From: Hydractinia symbiolongicarpus | Taxonomy: Eukaryota > Cnidaria > Hydrozoa > Anthoathecata > Hydractiniidae | Assembly: GCF_029227915.1 (NCBI RefSeq) | Contig: NC_079882.1 | Span: forward strand, 12,896,001-12,960,000 | Length of the DNA stretch: 64,000 nt | Reading direction: 5' to 3' | Shown: positions 42,401-54,324 of the stretch, piece after piece | Layout of the letters: each line of letters begins with the position of its first letter | How positions within the stretch are numbered: position 1 is the stretch's first letter | Notes under the pieces: model-generated | What the model was told of the DNA's origin: nothing | The model's input: the letters and a program-made list of their open reading frames with translations, nothing else | Databases searched by the model: none | Position numbers and translations under genes: made by a program

Positions 42401-45400
42401 CACAAAATTAGAAAAACCAAAGACGCAGCAATTCGGAGTCAGTCTAAAAGAGTAAGTCGTTTCGGTTGTATTTTTCCATTTCTTTGTTACTTCTAGGTTA
42501 AACCACTAGAGCCTGGCCTTTAGATAAAAGTTTATGGGATCCTACAATGAGGGAACACTAAAAAGAGGTTGCCTATGCTTGCGAATCAAAAATTTGTAAA
42601 TCAGTTTATTAATTTAAGCTAATTTGCTTGATAATTTACCCTCTGCATTACTTCACGTATTAAAATATCAGATTTGGGTGGGTGCAAAAAAAGACAAAAA
42701 TGGTTTTTTTTCAGTATCCCCTGAAATAGGACATATTTTAGCTTTAATTTATTGCTAATGATGTTTTTAGTTTAAAGGAAAAATCTGGTGATTCTATCCC
42801 AATAGTCGTTCATTCAAGTGTGTCATTCATTGTAGAGAGTGGTAGGTAATAATATGTTTGAGGAGATTCTTCAGTGTATTATCTTTCAGATTTTTAACTT
42901 GTGTTTTACTGTTCTACCTACTAGCACTGGACGTTGAAGGGATATTTCGTAGATCTGCACAAGCAATGTTAGTAAATCAAACAGTTGAAAAGTTTAATAA
43001 TGGTGAGTAGAACAATGTATTTCAGAATTATTTTGGTATCATCTCACAACACTAAAAGATTATAATTGAATCTACCAGAATGCATGGACAATGATTAGTA
43101 GAAGAATTATATTTCATTTTAAACTGTTTGCACAACTGGTATGAGAAATATTTTGTATGAAAATCTTGAAGATTGAATTAGTATGAATTTTCAATTTTAG
43201 AATTATACACAGTTTGTTAACTCTCTCACGCACATTTATGTTTTTTACTAAGGGGTCAGATTAAAAATTAGGAAAAGTCTGGATGAGTTGATTAAATCAC
43301 TTTCATAAATACTTTCAACACACTACTTTTTTATGTATGTAGTCTCGTTCTGTCTGTCTATACACTTGTACCAAATTTTCGCGAATTGCTCATATATTCA
43401 AAGCCAGGATTTAAAAAAAAATTTTTGAGGAAACTAACAAATACCACATTAAATAAACTACACTAAGCAGAGTAAACCACAACTACTGCTGGCTAACACG
43501 AGCGAAAGAGGAACCGTGGAGCGAGACCGTGACTAAAAAGCCCAACGCACAAAGTGAAGATTGGAGCCCAGGCCCGTGAAACTGAAATGGCAACCACAGC
43601 TACGTGCTACCGTACTAACGCCAGTCCATGTCGTTTAGCATTTAATTAAAGTTAAGTAAACTTAGCTACCTTTTATTGCTGACAACGAGCAGGGAAAAAC
43701 AACAATAAAAACTGCAAGTTTGGCGGATATGAGGAGTTTTGAAGAATGTGTGTGAACTGTATATAATTGCCACAGAGGTCAACAAAGCCCACAAACTGTC
43801 TAGGACAGTTTCTCATAAATGTGGTACGGTCAACAAGGACCACAGAAACAAACTGTCGATAGGTCATGAATATCAAAACATTACTTAAGAATACAAGCAT
43901 GAGTTTAAAACACACAACACACCCCCAAATTTCACCACACCACGAAACTTGACAAACTATAACAAAAATGAAGATATGTTTTGGTACCGCTTACGAGCGC
44001 CACCAAACTAGACAAACTATAACAAAAATGAAGGTGTATGATGGTTCAACCCACGAGTGGGCGGCCCAGTGGTGCATAGACCGAGAAAAGCCAATTACCT
44101 GTGCATCATCAAGATGTAGATAGCGTCTATAGGCATCACTGGACCACCTGCCTAAAATCTGAATAGTGCTGTCAGGTACCCCTGCTGACTTTGCCGCAGA
44201 GGAACCACCCATGCAGAAAGAATGGGTATTAATGTGTGAAATATATGGCAAACACTAAGCCAGGAGGTTAACTATATCCTGACAAGTCAAAATTTAAAGT
44301 CAAGGTAGGTGAATAGTGACCACCCTAGGCCTGGATGACAGCTAAGAACTGCGTTTCAGTTTTATACGACTGGATATGAACCAGCATGACTGTCTGCGGA
44401 AAATTAGATATCCCCGACCAATAAGTCAGTGGATGGGTCGAAGCGAAGATTGAATTGATAGGTTATTCAGAGCAGCGCAACAAGCTAAAGAAGGCCAAAG
44501 AGGTAGCAGCTTTGAAAGGTAGACGTTCAGAGATTGTAGCTTGTAGAAATTGAATACGGTAATGAATTAAACACAAATTCTGGTACGTAATTGGATGTCT
44601 GCGCGGCCAAGTGAGACGAGCACCTTGCGCTCTTTTGATTCCCCGTAGGGTGTAAAACAATCGAGTATTTGAGCATAGTTGCCGGTCATAATGGAGTGCA
44701 ATCCTGAGATGTAAACGTAAATGGTAGTGTGAGATACGCTTTGTGCCAAACTAGAAATATAGCGAATTAGAATATCCTCATTCAACGGCCAGTGGAGTAC
44801 GTGGACCTAGTGGTGGAAGTCAAAGCTTGAGATTGAAAGTACTGTGAGACTATACTAAGATGGTCCAGTTGGTTGGTGCGACTGGTGTGGGTGACTCGTC
44901 TGCAGACTGAAGGCGTTGTTTGAATTGACGAACCTATAACCGAGAGAGAAGATCAGCTGCAATATTAGTGTGTCTAGGAATATGTTGAAGCAAAATATTA
45001 ATGTTCAACCGCACCGTGAATAAAAATGAATGACGAATTAACGACATTATGTGTTTATTCCGCAATGTGCCTTAACGCCACACATGGACTATGTACACGT
45101 CCGTGTAAATGATAAGATAATCTGTAGATTGCGCCATTTGTGACCCCACATCCTAACCGTTGCTACAATTGCGAAAAGCTCTAATATATTAATATGAAAC
45201 GAATGATATGCCGTGGGTCACGGAGCACAAAACCAACTATTGCGAAAGACAGCACTAACCCTACCCACGATGCATCCGTAAAGAGGATAAGTGAAGCAGC
45301 TGTGAATGTGTCACCTTGTATAAAACAGAAAATCCAACCATCATTGAATGTCTAAGCGTGCCTGCCCGTTTAATGTCATATGATGATTAAGTGATGCAAC

Positions 45401-48400
45401 TGTGGTAGACAAATCAATCAATCTTTGAAGGAACATTTTGCCTGGCTTTACCACTTTGGCAGCGAAAGATAATGAGCCAATCACGGAAAGCAATTCTCGT
45501 TTAGTGCACTTCTTCCTACCAGACCAAGCCAATAAAGCTTCGTGTAACTCCCTGTACTTTTCCACTGACAAGCAAATGATCTGTTGCTGAGAGTCAATCT
45601 CAATGCCCAGGTAGGTTAAAGTTTGTGATGGTCCTGTGGTTTTGTCCTCTGCAATAGGGACACCTAATTTACTGCACATTGACCGAATGGATTCCATGTA
45701 ACTATTTACTTCTGCTACAGACCTCCCACAAAGGAAGAAATCCTCTAAGTAATAGATCACAAATGGAATAGCAAGCATGGTGAGGAAGATCCAACATAAA
45801 AAATCTGCAAAACAATTAAACAAGAAGAGTGAGGAGCGGTGGCCAAATAGCAAACAAGTGTCCACAAAATAATAACCCTCCCAACATTAGCCTAAACCCT
45901 GCAAACAGTAGCCTAATAAACCTCATTGAGTTGCTTTAACAGGGCAAAGGCGAAAAGGATGCTTGATATCGATTTTGGCTTAGAATGCTGTGGGACATTG
46001 TCAAAAGTGAAATATCGCACCGAAAATTCTTCTTTGCGTATGCCTTCATTAATAGCATTGCCTCTAGGTGAGGAGAGGTCTAAAATTATCCTGTAAGAAC
46101 CGTCCTTTTTTGGTACTGCACCTAAAGGTAAACAATGTATAGGTGTAATTGGAGGACTTGGAAAAGATCTGGAGGTGTGGCCTCGCGCTAATTCTTTAGC
46201 AATTGCGTTCCACACTATTCGAGAATTTGAGCGTGCAGATATTAGATTACGTGGTCGGGTAGCCCTACATGGGCCATGAAAGCCAATGCTAAATCCGGAA
46301 GACAAACCAGATACAATTAAGGTTACTGTAAAGGAAACAATTTTTTTTTAGGTTTTTTTGCATAAAATTCATGACATACAGAAAAAAAATTCTCTTTCCA
46401 ATGATATATTTTATATTCTATGAAAATATTTGGAACATCCCTTTTTTCTGGAAAAAGCCTTTTTAGAGGTGATATATCCTTCACACCTTTGAAAGAATAT
46501 GTGCAAAATGAGTTGAGCATATTTTTTGTAAACATTATGCATAGTATGAAACTCCCGTATAAAAATATGCATAATAATATTTTTTAGATAGTTTACTTTC
46601 ACTATCGAATTAAAAAAAAGTCTAAGTTAAGGAATATACATATGAGCTGTCTCTTGTAAACCTGACTTCTGTCTATTAATAATTCTGAACGCGTGCACGC
46701 ATATTCAGCATATTTCTGCATACTCAGTTCACACATTTTTATGACACGAAAATCTTTAAAAACAAATGTCTCGTTAGTAAATTTTCGCATACATGCCTTT
46801 ACGTTTGTGGTCTCTTTTTCCGAAAGCTTCCTATTGGCTCATTAAAATTTTCGGTAATGAAAAGCTGAATGAATTATGCACAAAAGGTTCTCGGATTTTT
46901 TTTGTATAAATTACTGATTAGCGAATTATGACGACAGAAAGAAAAAAAATATGCATTTTATTGAATGATTATATATAATTACAAATAATTTCATAACGAC
47001 GTTATTAGAAAAAAAACCGGGAACCTTTTTGAATTTAATTTATGCTGAATATAAAAGTGCGAAATCGAGAAGTCTGCGACCACGTCATTTTAAAATGTAC
47101 AGTGGAAAAAAATTGGTGTGTGTTTATTTCATTATATTTTCTTTTTGGAAAATTACCATCTCAAGAAAATAACACCATCAAAAAAGTCTTTCATCAAGCA
47201 TTTAGAAACAAAAAAAAATAAGATAAAATATATTGATATATATGATAAATATATGATAAAGTGTTGATATATTATACCTGTTTCTCTGAGACTACTCATC
47301 AAGTGAGTTTTTTCCTTTACAATAACCTTAATAAAACTAAAGACTAACAAGAGTGTTCCCTTAACAATCATTTAAAAAGAGCATCATTGACAGGACATTG
47401 GCAAGAAGCAGGTAGTGGAGTTGGTTTATTATTTACGGACAACGGAGTATTGTGAGGCAGGATGGGAGTCACCGCAGTGTTTATATTGGTGTGCAAAGCG
47501 ACATTGTCGACCTGTCCAACTGCACTTTTATCAGCCCTACTTAGGGTCTGTGTGGCTCGAAAAGGCTGTGGGGAATGAAAGCGCGGTAAGGCGCGAAAAG
47601 GCTTGGGGAGGGGGGGGGGGGAGGGCTGCCCACTATATGCGAAGTTTGAAGGCGCTGATTCTTTCCCAGCTGCTAACTCAGTACGAAGGGGGCAACTTAA
47701 TGCAAGATGTCCATAATTCCGGCACCGAAAAGACATGACCTGCAGTGGGGCACTCCGGAAAGATCGTCATCTACACGGTTCCATGACAAACCAGAATCCG
47801 AAGCCATTTGGTACACTGCGAGGCGAAGTCACACATGACGGACTGATAGTGCAAAAGCTCGGCTGCGCGATGTAAAAAGAAAAAAGTGAAGCACCAGATA
47901 AAATTATTCCATGCTAACATCTGAGATGAGAAGTCACTAATCGGTTTGATTGCTTGGGCACTAATGCAACTGACGGGCTAGACCCACCTAGAACCTTCAG
48001 ACGAGTGTAAAGAAAAAATGATTTTATATTTATTTGTTTATTTTTTCGTGAAATCAGGGCAAAATATACTAAACTTTTTAATTATGAATTTTTTTAAAAA
48101 AATTCCATCTGGATCTCTGTTTATTTTGTTTGTTTATGTTTACCCACTAATAACGCTGTGATGATCTTTATAACACTCTTTCTGTATCATACTAAAAAGG
48201 TGTTATTTCGCAAATGAATATAACTTTCAAAAAAAGAAATTGAAGAATTTCATAAGGGGGGGAAAGCGCCCGGAATGGAATTTTGATTTCATCTGGGTTG
48301 ACTTGTACGAGGCATTTCCCATTGTTCAGCCTTATGTTTTCGATCCACCACTGTAATTCCTGCTTTGCTGCAGGGTTGAGATTTATCATGGATTGGTATG

Positions 48401-51400
48401 ACATGCCCTTGCCTAATGACCATACGTGCTGTCTCTGCATATTTCGGTAATGTAAGGGAGCTGTAACATAAAAATCAATGCGTCTCGACTCATTAATACA
48501 TCTTCTAATGTTTTTCCTAGGACCAGGAAATCGTCCAGATACACTATAACCCTGATGTTTATTTTCCGTAAAATAGATTTGGGAATTTTCAACACCTTGG
48601 TGAAGATACGGGGAGCTGGGCCTAACCCGAAGCATAGGCAGATGAATTCGTACAAGTTCCCTGACCATCTGAAACGTTGAAATTTCCTGGAATTTTTGTT
48701 CAGAGAGTCGCAAAGATAGGCATTTTTCAGATCTAACTTGCATTGGTAATCGCCTGGTTGCATGATCTCTTTCAAAAGGTATAAACCTTCCATTTTAAAG
48801 TGCACGTATGGCACATAAAAATTCAGATCCTTCAGGTTTATGACAGGTCTGTTTCCCCCAGACTTTTTTTCTACCAGGAATAACGGGCTTACAAATTGTC
48901 CCCTTGTATTGACAGCCTCCTGAATCGCTCCCTTTAATAGTAGCTGATTGACTTCCTCCTGCACTAATTTCTGTTGATCCAGAGAAAACCACGGAGCATG
49001 TTTCTCTTTGTTTTGTTGTGGTAAAGTTTGATTCAGAGGTATGCTATATCCCCGGACCACATCCAAAATGTTTTGGTCTTTTGTTATCCTTTCCCAATTT
49101 TTTAAAAAATATTTTAACCTCCCTCCTATTGCATTTCTGTTTATCCCCACTGATATATCGAATAGATTTTTTATCAATGGATGTAAATTTGTAAGTGTAT
49201 AAAAGAAGTGACTCTCTCTTTTTGGAAACAAATGAGATAAATCGCTCACCTCTCTGTGTTGGAGGACGATAGTTATCTTTTCTGATGTTGTTGTTGGTGT
49301 ATCATCTGGACCTAGAAGAGAAATTTGATCTGTAGAAATGTCCCGGTTGGTTAGAATCACTAGACCCGGGGTTCCTTTGAAAGGGTTGCTGTTGCTGTTG
49401 AAACGCATTGTCACTTTGTCGCAACAGTTTTGTTGAAGCGTTGAGGTGTTTTTCGAAAGTTTTCCCAAACAAGGCGCTACTCTGTGACAAGGTCTCATTA
49501 ATGTCTTCCAACACGGACTTCACCTTCTTAGATTTTTTGTATAATGACTGCAATACATTAAATTGACGTAAGGCCCTGGAAGCTTGTCCCAAGCAGAGTA
49601 ATACACTGTTCTATTTTACTAAGTGTATCTGGCAGAACCAGTTTACTCTCCTCTGTATTGTCCCTTCCACTGTCAATTTCGGCCCAGACACTAGTTAGTG
49701 GACCCAGGACGTTCAACACCTTTTGCTGGCAGTTATTGGGGCCCTTGTCCTGCTTGATCACATGCTCCAATCCCCTTCCAAAAAGGATATTCTCATGTAG
49801 GAATCCAGTTTTTGGGTTCCATGATGTTTTCGGGGACTGGGGATTCCGCTAAAATTGAATCCTTCAGAACCTCGTTATCCACGTGTGATGTCAAAGCATC
49901 ATTGACATAGTTTTTCATATCTTTGGGAAGCTTCCAATGTTTCCCCTCATTTTCTGGCCTGAATCGGTCATATCTTGGTTTTTATTATTTGGTTCCTCAG
50001 AATCTGAATCCTCAGAGTCGTCGGAAGATGATGAGCTACTGGATGACGAGGATGAGCTTGATAAGCTCGAAGAGCTGGTGAAGAAGAACGAGATCTCTTT
50101 TTCTTTTTCTTGCTGTTCCTCTTCTTCCTTTTCTTTGATTTTCCACGATTTTTAGAAAGAACCTCGCCCTCCTTATCCCTCTTACGGCTATGCCCACCAC
50201 TTTTTTCCAAGTTTACACTCTTTTTTGTACCTGGACTCACGCCCTTCTTAGTTGTAGGACTCACGTCCTCTTTTCTTGTTGTTCTCACATCCCGTTTTTC
50301 TTGGTCACCGATATTCTCGCCGTCAATACTCAAGGCATTACTCATAGTAGAGGGAGTATTGAAAAGATAAATATAGATATAGATATACCAAATATAAGAA
50401 GCTGCAAAAATACACGTCCGGTTTGTCGAGCGAGCAGATTTGAAAATGCCATTATAGGTCTGGTACCGAGCGTAAAAATGCTGAGTAGATTTGCAAATAC
50501 GAATCTGTAGATCTTATGAAGATTTCACGAAATGAAATTGCGCAATGAAGTAACAATTATCTTTGTTTTTATTTTATTTCCCTCTGAGAATTGTCACAAT
50601 AAAACATCTTATAACCATGGAAAGTCATCTCATTTACAAAATGTCAAACTATCGTCACAATCCTTATTTGAATTTGAAAAAAAGACTCACCTTCCTAATT
50701 AATCGAATTCGACTTGTCGAAATTATATTGAGCATTAAAATAAAATCGAAACTTAGTGGGTGGCAAGGTAATGATATCCGATCCAATTAATCGAATTCGA
50801 TTTATCGAAATTATATTGAACATAAGTATAAAACTGAACAGATTTTTGATAATTTCCTTTCGATAAAATGTCTTTTTAGAGAGTAAAGACAAAGTTGAAC
50901 TCGCTGCTGTTACAGTTAAGCTTTGGGGAGACGATGCGATTTTTTTATCTGCATGCAATGCGATTTTGTTGCATTGCACGCGGAGGAAAAAATCGCATCG
51001 TGAAGCCGGGTAAAATGATGGGATTTTTTCGTGCAATGCGACTAAATTCGTCAAGAAATTGTTGGACGAAATCAAATCGATTTGATTTCTTGCAACATTT
51101 TTTTGAATGTTGCAGACAACATCCATCAAGGTTTCAGGTTGTTGCTTCGTATCCCATGGTTTGCAACATTTTTTGGCTGCATGATGATATCTACCAATCA
51201 GAATACGGTATTTTCGCCAATCATTTTCTGGATAATGCTGAATAATAATAACGGAAAGTTCATAGTTCAAGAATTGTTGTTGTTGTGTGGAAGAAAAGTT
51301 AAAAATGAACAAGCAAGAGAAACATCGAGAAAATCCAGTACTGTGGAAAAATGACGATCCAGATCACAGCAATACCCAGAAAAGATCATCTCCCCAAAGC

Positions 51401-53974
51401 TTTAGTGAGTGAAGAAAGTGATAACTTTGTTGCATATAAATTGTTGTACAGGTGGCGGGACGAGAGCGACTTTTTGACGTTGCAATGCAACAAAATCGCA
51501 TTGCATGCGGATAAGAAAATCGCATTGTCTCCCCAAAGGTTTATTGTTACAACAACTAAAAATTAGGAAAACGTTAGAAACGGAGTGTGTTATTTGTTAC
51601 TTTTCTGTTAATAAGCTTCATTCACTGATAAAAATCTGTTGCAGTTTTTCATTTCGAAGAAAATAATTGGTCGTTGTTTTGTGTGACAAATCCAAAAAGA
51701 TGAACATCAGTTCATCCTGACTATTTGGTGCAAGCAAACTTTTGACAACTTCTCTGCAAAGGATATAAATCTTTTTATCTGATAGAAGTTATTTTAGTCC
51801 CCCTTTTCCCAAAAAAACAGCAGTTGAGTGTCAAGCCCCTCATGGAAAAATTTCGCAAAACAGGACAACGGTTTTTTGTTGCATGGCGAAAAAAGGCACT
51901 CTGATCAGAGCACTATTTTGTGTAGCTAGCTAGCTTAATAGCTAGTGAAAGTCAGCACCAATCAAAAAAACTATTTTGACAGGTTTGTTCAAAACTTTAT
52001 GACTAAAAATAGGTCAGGCCCCCATAGGTTGATTCTAATTCACGGTGAAAGCCTCACGGGATAACCTAGAGCCAAGACTGGCTAACACAGGTCAGGTCAA
52101 CATAGGTTGATCCAATTTGCGTTATGAGAAAACAAGGCGGAATATTTCGATCTTAACATTCTGGGTAAATTCGACACAATTCGATTTCGATCCTCGGCAT
52201 TTTTTTTACTAGGTCGCGTGACAGGGTTGACTTAGTCCAAATCCGCGTCTGCATTCTATATCAAGATTTGTACTTTTTTATACTACTTTTATGCTCTCAT
52301 TACACTGATTCATTACCAAAACGACGTCAAAACTTGAAATCAGCGAAACTTTAAAACTGTGCTTAAAATCACATCAAAAATAATTAGTTTTGATTTCTGT
52401 TGACGGAGTTAACTTTAAGTGTGCATCTTTTAGAAGTTATTTCTATGGTGAATTATTATCTTTCATTATGAACGAGGTTGGAAAAAATAATCGTCTCTAC
52501 AACAAAATAATTACAGTGCATTTATGCAGAGTCTTTTTCCCAACTGGGATAGACATTTTATTCTGTTGTTAAATAATCAGTACTTTTATAAAAGTGACTA
52601 ATTCATGTTGTGTGTGAATATAAAATGGATAACACTTCCCGTGCATGTCGAAGTAAAACAATTTTATTTATACTTGCAGGTGAAAAAGTTGAATTTACAG
52701 TAGATGATGTACATCTCGCTCCTGCCATCTTGAAAAAGTTTCTTCGCGAGCTACCAGAACCTTTACTTACGTTTAAATTGTACGATAAAGTTATGGATGC
52801 ATGTTGTAAGTATGAAGTAAATTACCGCGCGCATGTAGAAGAAGCGAACACCATCGCGTTGATTCATTTTCGGAATAAACTTAAAGCAAGCTGACTCAGT
52901 TAGTAGGTTTGGAGAACGCAAAGGAATTGAAATTTCGCTCTTAAACTACTTCTTTAGAAGGCGAGTTGAAATTTTTGAATATCTTCGACACGCGCTTAGT
53001 AAAGAAATGCATAAAATTCCATAGTTGTACCTTTGTCAGCAATTATTATTTCGCATGATTTAGCACTGCCGGAAGAGGAGCGGTTGAAATTCACTCAGCA
53101 TATGTTTAATAATGAGCTACCGGAAGAGAATCGTACAGTGCTTATATATTTACTGCAGTTTTTACAAAAGGTAAAATTTTCAGTCTGCCATAAATGCTTG
53201 TATATTTTTCGTAATGTTTTTTTGAAAAAGGGTTGTCTTTTTGAAAAATGTGTTTGGTAACATTTTACGTCGTTCGCGTACGTAATATCTCGAAGTTTTA
53301 TTTTTTTCAATCGGTGATAATATCTACCCGCGAAAATAAGTACCATTAGGCATGTTAAATTCGCTTTTTTTACATTCCTTTTAAATTATGTTAATCAAAA
53401 CAATTTAAGATCTGCTAGCGGTGACGCTGACAGTGTTTTACATCCGGCACTGAGTGTTTGTTTATTCTTAAGTAGTTTCCAACGTTAGTTGGTATCGGTG
53501 TCCTGATGCTTCTAAGCGCACGCCAGTGTGTACTGATTATGCGTAGGTAAACGCATGCGCAGTTAGACGCATGTGCAGTTAGATTTGAACTTAGGAAGAG
53601 AACGAGTTTGAAATAATTTAATCGGATTTGAAACACTCAGGAAAAATCAAAACCGCTAGCGTTATGAATTCTCAAAAAAACAATAACAGTTTTTTCAAGT
53701 AACTGAGGCGAATAAAATTATACTGTTCGTATGAAAAAAAATTATTGCGAATAATCTTCAATTACAAATTACAAATCTTCCCGTCATTTTTTAGGTCGTG
53801 GATCATTCGTCAGCAAACAGAATGACATCAGGGAGCCTAGCAATAGTGTTTGGACCAAACGTTCTTTGGTCCATGAGCGAGGCGTCAACACTGACATCAA
53901 TGTCAAAAATTAATTCTTACACAAAGTATGTTATTGACAATGGAAGCTTAATATTTGACGAATCTTTTGCCTAG
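36440..53974 (+). CDS. ARHGAP1: ARHGAP1 (p50RhoGAP/Cdc42GAP) homologue, 464 aa, 12 exons
   Basis: GTPase-activating protein for Rho/Cdc42 with a lipid-binding BCH/CRAL-TRIO-like domain. Exons: 36440-36554, 37488-37670, 39121-39208, 39471-39602, 39981-40067, 41844-41942, 42347-42451, 42771-42841, 42925-43002, 52680-52805, 53040-53170, 53795-53974 (TAG at 53972). Lengths sum to 465 codons with every phase consistent. An acidic N-terminus is followed by a proline-rich stretch ([19 protein letters not shown]). The BCH domain carries [33 protein letters not shown] and [14 protein letters not shown]. The linker has QQFGVSL. The RhoGAP domain has EGIFRRSA (arginine finger about Arg302), [15 protein letters not shown] and [12 protein letters not shown] (Asn427). 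All catalytic positions are present. Human ARHGAP1 is 439 aa with its proline motif between the two domains; here it precedes BCH. Intron 9 is 9.7 kb and full of retroelements. Confidence 0.95.
36772..36868. repeat. short tandem duplication in RhoGAP intron 1
   Basis: AAAACTATTTAAAATGACAT plus TGTAATG occurs twice, about 44 bases apart. Confidence 0.8.
38525..38875 (+). repeat. dispersed repeat in RhoGAP intron 2
   Basis: Three tandem units with TGGACCTTAATACCCTGGTC, then AAGAAAATGCATAGGATCAT and GTACTTTTAT, start at about 38532, 38590 and 38640. Then come GATGACGTAATCAAC and a segment ending in GTTATTTGGCCTC. Same family as 17050-17480. Confidence 0.65.
40421..40823. mobile_element. 403-bp mariner-type MITE in RhoGAP intron 5
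   Basis: Starts CCGTAATGATCCGATTAAGC and ends with inverse TCGGATCATTACGG, flanked by TA at 40419-40420 and 40824-40825. Sub-terminal AATAAGCGGCC and AAGCGCCC motifs recur in both orientations. It contains a 15-base C run near 40762. No coding sequence. Confidence 0.85.
43020..43985. other. start of RhoGAP intron 9
   Basis: AT-rich to about 43470, then more GC-balanced sequence that probably belongs to the 3' end of the antisense retroelement. GACAAACTATAACAAAAATG occurs twice (about 43951 and 44012), a possible part of its terminal or internal repeat structure. Confidence 0.45.
43991..44790 (-). pseudogene. tyrosine recombinase of an Ngaro/DIRS-type retroelement
   Basis: Minus strand: an N-terminal part (44785-44567) with [20 protein letters not shown] and a middle part (44660-44463) with [20 protein letters not shown] and [10 protein letters not shown] in shifted frames. 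The C-terminal part (44251-43991) has [20 protein letters not shown] and [20 protein letters not shown]. The family motif is HSFRxGGAS; here the second catalytic arginine of HxxR is Cys. The YRRYL tyrosine region is retained. Frameshifts separate the three parts, so it is inactive. Confidence 0.85.
45341..46305 (-). pseudogene. reverse transcriptase / RNase H of the same Ngaro/DIRS-type element
   Basis: Minus strand. N-terminal part 46305-45913: [20 protein letters not shown], then [20 protein letters not shown] and [14 protein letters not shown]-terminal part 45865-45341: [20 protein letters not shown], then [18 protein letters not shown] and [18 protein letters not shown]. The catalytic YLDD is YLED here. 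The block with the first catalytic aspartate (LDxKxAF) is deleted at about 45900. Order and motifs are those of Ngaro/DIRS reverse transcriptases. Confidence 0.85.
46320..47365. other. AT-rich insert between gag and reverse transcriptase segments
   Basis: More AT-rich than the flanking element parts, with no coding match. Possibly a later insertion into the retroelement or decayed element sequence. I could not find clear terminal repeats. Confidence 0.4.
47368..47760 (-). pseudogene. gag-like zinc-knuckle segment of the Ngaro/DIRS-type element
   Basis: Minus frame [14 protein letters not shown] is a degenerate CxxC...H...C knuckle, followed by a proline-rich tail ([19 protein letters not shown]). 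It lies upstream of the reverse transcriptase in the element's orientation, as expected for gag. Confidence 0.6.
48240..49300 (-). pseudogene. DIRS1-like reverse transcriptase and RNase H remnant
   Basis: Minus strand: [40 protein letters not shown] and [20 protein letters not shown]. Then KLDLKNAYL (first catalytic Asp), [20 protein letters not shown] and [20 protein letters not shown] (YLDD intact). After a deletion just past IFMLQ it resumes in another frame with [20 protein letters not shown] and [20 protein letters not shown], from the connection/RNase H region. The tyrosine recombinase and 3' end are missing. Distinct from the neighbouring Ngaro-like copy. Confidence 0.9.
49302..50345 (-). 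pseudogene. gag of the DIRS1-like element, frameshifted
   Basis: Minus strand, starting [20 protein letters not shown] at 50345, with a Lys/Arg/Ser-rich region ([20 protein letters not shown]). In other frames it continues [20 protein letters not shown] and [20 protein letters not shown], ending in a glutamine run before the reverse transcriptase. Layout and composition fit DIRS gag. At least three frame changes are present. Confidence 0.75.
50694..50845. repeat. two-copy direct repeat
   Basis: AATTAATCGAATTCGA, then TCGAAATTATATTGA, occurs at about 50697 and 50785 (88 bases apart). Confidence 0.8.
50919..51540. mobile_element. 622-bp PIF/Harbinger-type MITE
   Basis: Left AGCTTTGGGGAGACGATGCG and right (inverse) ACCTTTGGGGAGACAATGCG continue as about 65-bp inverted repeats including GCATGCAATGCGATTTTGTT. 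TTA flanks both sides (50916-50918 and 51541-51543). A third copy of the terminal AGCTTTGGGGAGA, also followed by TTA in inverse orientation, lies inside at about 51389-51403. The interior has no clear transposase. Confidence 0.8.
51545..52679. other. end of RhoGAP intron 9
   Basis: No coding match. A diverged direct repeat containing AGGTCAGG and CATAGGTTGAT occurs at about 52011 and 52090. It ends with the acceptor ACTTGCAG of exon 10. Confidence 0.45.
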
Positions 53975-54140
53975 CTGTAGTATACCTATTAAAGTTACTG
54001 GCATACCAAATGGGCTTTTCCACCCTGACAATATAATACTATGCTGTTCAACTGTTGAACTCCGTTTTAATACTGCTATCAACCGATATGCGTGAAATTT
54101 GTTAATTTTCGCCACTAGTCAAAACGAGGAGTTATACTTT

Positions 54141-54320
54141 AATAAAATAATACCCGTATACGTCTCTTCGTTTTATTAAAATTAGTTGTTTGCCCGTAAA
54201 AAATCCACGGGTTCGCCCGTCCTTTTTATACCGCATTGCGTGCGTCTCGCTACCTGCGCAGCTAAGCTACCATTTTGCGTTACAGACAGAAGGACGGACG
54301 TATACGGGTATTATAAAATA
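54141..54320. mobile_element. 162-bp MITE, hAT-like, with candidate poly(A) signal at its edge
   Basis: Inverted ends ATACCCGTATACGTC (54149) and GACGTATACGGGTATT (to 54312) are flanked by an 8-base direct repeat ATAAAATA, a length typical of hAT insertions. The left flank contains AATAAA at 54141-54146, 167 bases after the RhoGAP stop, which could serve as that gene's polyadenylation signal. GC content is above the surroundings. Confidence 0.65.
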
Positions 54321-54324
54321 GATG

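Noticed and set aside
47415-47738. 107-aa plus frame
   Set aside because: Antisense to the gag zinc-knuckle segment of the Ngaro/DIRS-type element.
50695-51312. 205-aa minus frame across the 622-bp MITE
   Set aside because: It spans the direct repeat and one TIR and has no transposase motif; composition follows the repeats.
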